Assembly (NCBI RefSeq): GCF_901933205.1
Contig: NC_044574.1
Coordinates: 310,001-374,000 of the forward strand
Direction: 5' to 3'
Length of the DNA stretch: 64,000 bases
DNA from: Camarhynchus parvulus
Lineage: Eukaryota > Chordata > Aves > Passeriformes > Thraupidae
This document shows positions 63,706-64,000 of this stretch, in pieces (position 1 is the stretch's first letter; every line of letters starts with the position of its first letter). A program made the translations under genes and the position numbers. The notes beneath the pieces are model-generated. The model ran no database searches and had not been told where the DNA came from. It saw nothing but the letters and a program-made list of their open reading frames with translations.

Positions 63706-64000
63706 AGCCCAGGCAGGGAGAGGCAGACCATGAGCTGAGTGGAGCCTTTGGAGGGCGCATGGGCTCCTGGCTGGGCGCTGGCTCTGAGCCCTCCTTGGGC
63801 TGTTCCTGGGCTGTTCCTCGTGCCCTGGGGATTTACTCACTGAAAGGAATTGCTGGCAGCTCTCTCAGCACACTTGTTTGTTAAAGCAGGCTGAGCTGTG
63901 CATATTTACCTTCCCTTCATTGCCTCTGAGCACTCGCAGCTCTCTGTGGCTGTGGTGTTTATCCATGAGAGCCCAGCACACCCAGGCTGCTCTCAGCTCA
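63706..64000. other. Single-copy noncoding stretch to window end
   Basis: No repeat or exon recognised. Confidence 0.4.

Overview
The window is vertebrate nuclear DNA, most likely from a songbird (passerine). The clues are many CR1 LINE 3' ends, recognisable by the tail reading CCAACCCAAACCATTCTGTG or its complement, and several solo LTRs that match, from memory, passerine endogenous-retrovirus LTR types. I find no protein-coding exon, tRNA or rRNA that I can support. Long open frames are common, but almost all lie in tandem repeats whose units lack stop codons or in CR1/LTR remnants. The setting looks like a GC-rich, repeat-dense intergenic or intronic region, such as a microchromosome or subtelomere; that placement is inference.

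Layout. 0-9 kb: a 20-bp satellite cut by the window edge, two solo LTRs (1070-1454, 1748-2040), a 31/46-bp minisatellite, a CpG-rich single-copy patch near 3.8-4.05 kb, a minisatellite grown inside a CR1, two further minisatellites, and a solo LTR (7771-8454) inserted into an older minisatellite. 9.3-11.9 kb: a 2.6-kb array of a 10-bp unit, the largest in the window. 12-20 kb: CR1 fragments, a 17-bp array, a GGAGA pentanucleotide array, a 12-bp G-rich array of about 860 bp, an ERVL-like LTR holding an expanded TCC tract, and a 38-bp array. 22-31.8 kb: CCATT/CCTTG-type, 10/110-bp and 63-bp arrays, a 1.6-kb array with AGATCT in nearly every unit, and a CR1 whose tail has grown into about 470 bp of pentanucleotide repeat. 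32-38 kb: a 19-bp array bracketed by 40-bp direct repeats, a 10/20-bp array with higher-order structure, and a solo LTR with a fivefold 45-bp polyadenylation-signal module. 38.5-47.9 kb: the longest stretches of single-copy sequence, broken by CR1 ends. 47.9-64 kb: further arrays, three more LTRs, an uninterrupted CTCCT array, and an array of roughly thirty AGAACA motifs.

No genes act together here. The main biological theme is birth of tandem repeats from transposable elements. At least five arrays (about 4.84, 18.63, 31.3, 38.05 and 44.64 kb) lie inside CR1 or LTR sequence and are built from that element's own bases, and a sixth (51.62 kb) straddles an LTR edge. Tandem arrays cover over a quarter of the window by my estimate. 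Boundaries were read by eye, so expect errors of a few bases, more for diverged CR1 ends.
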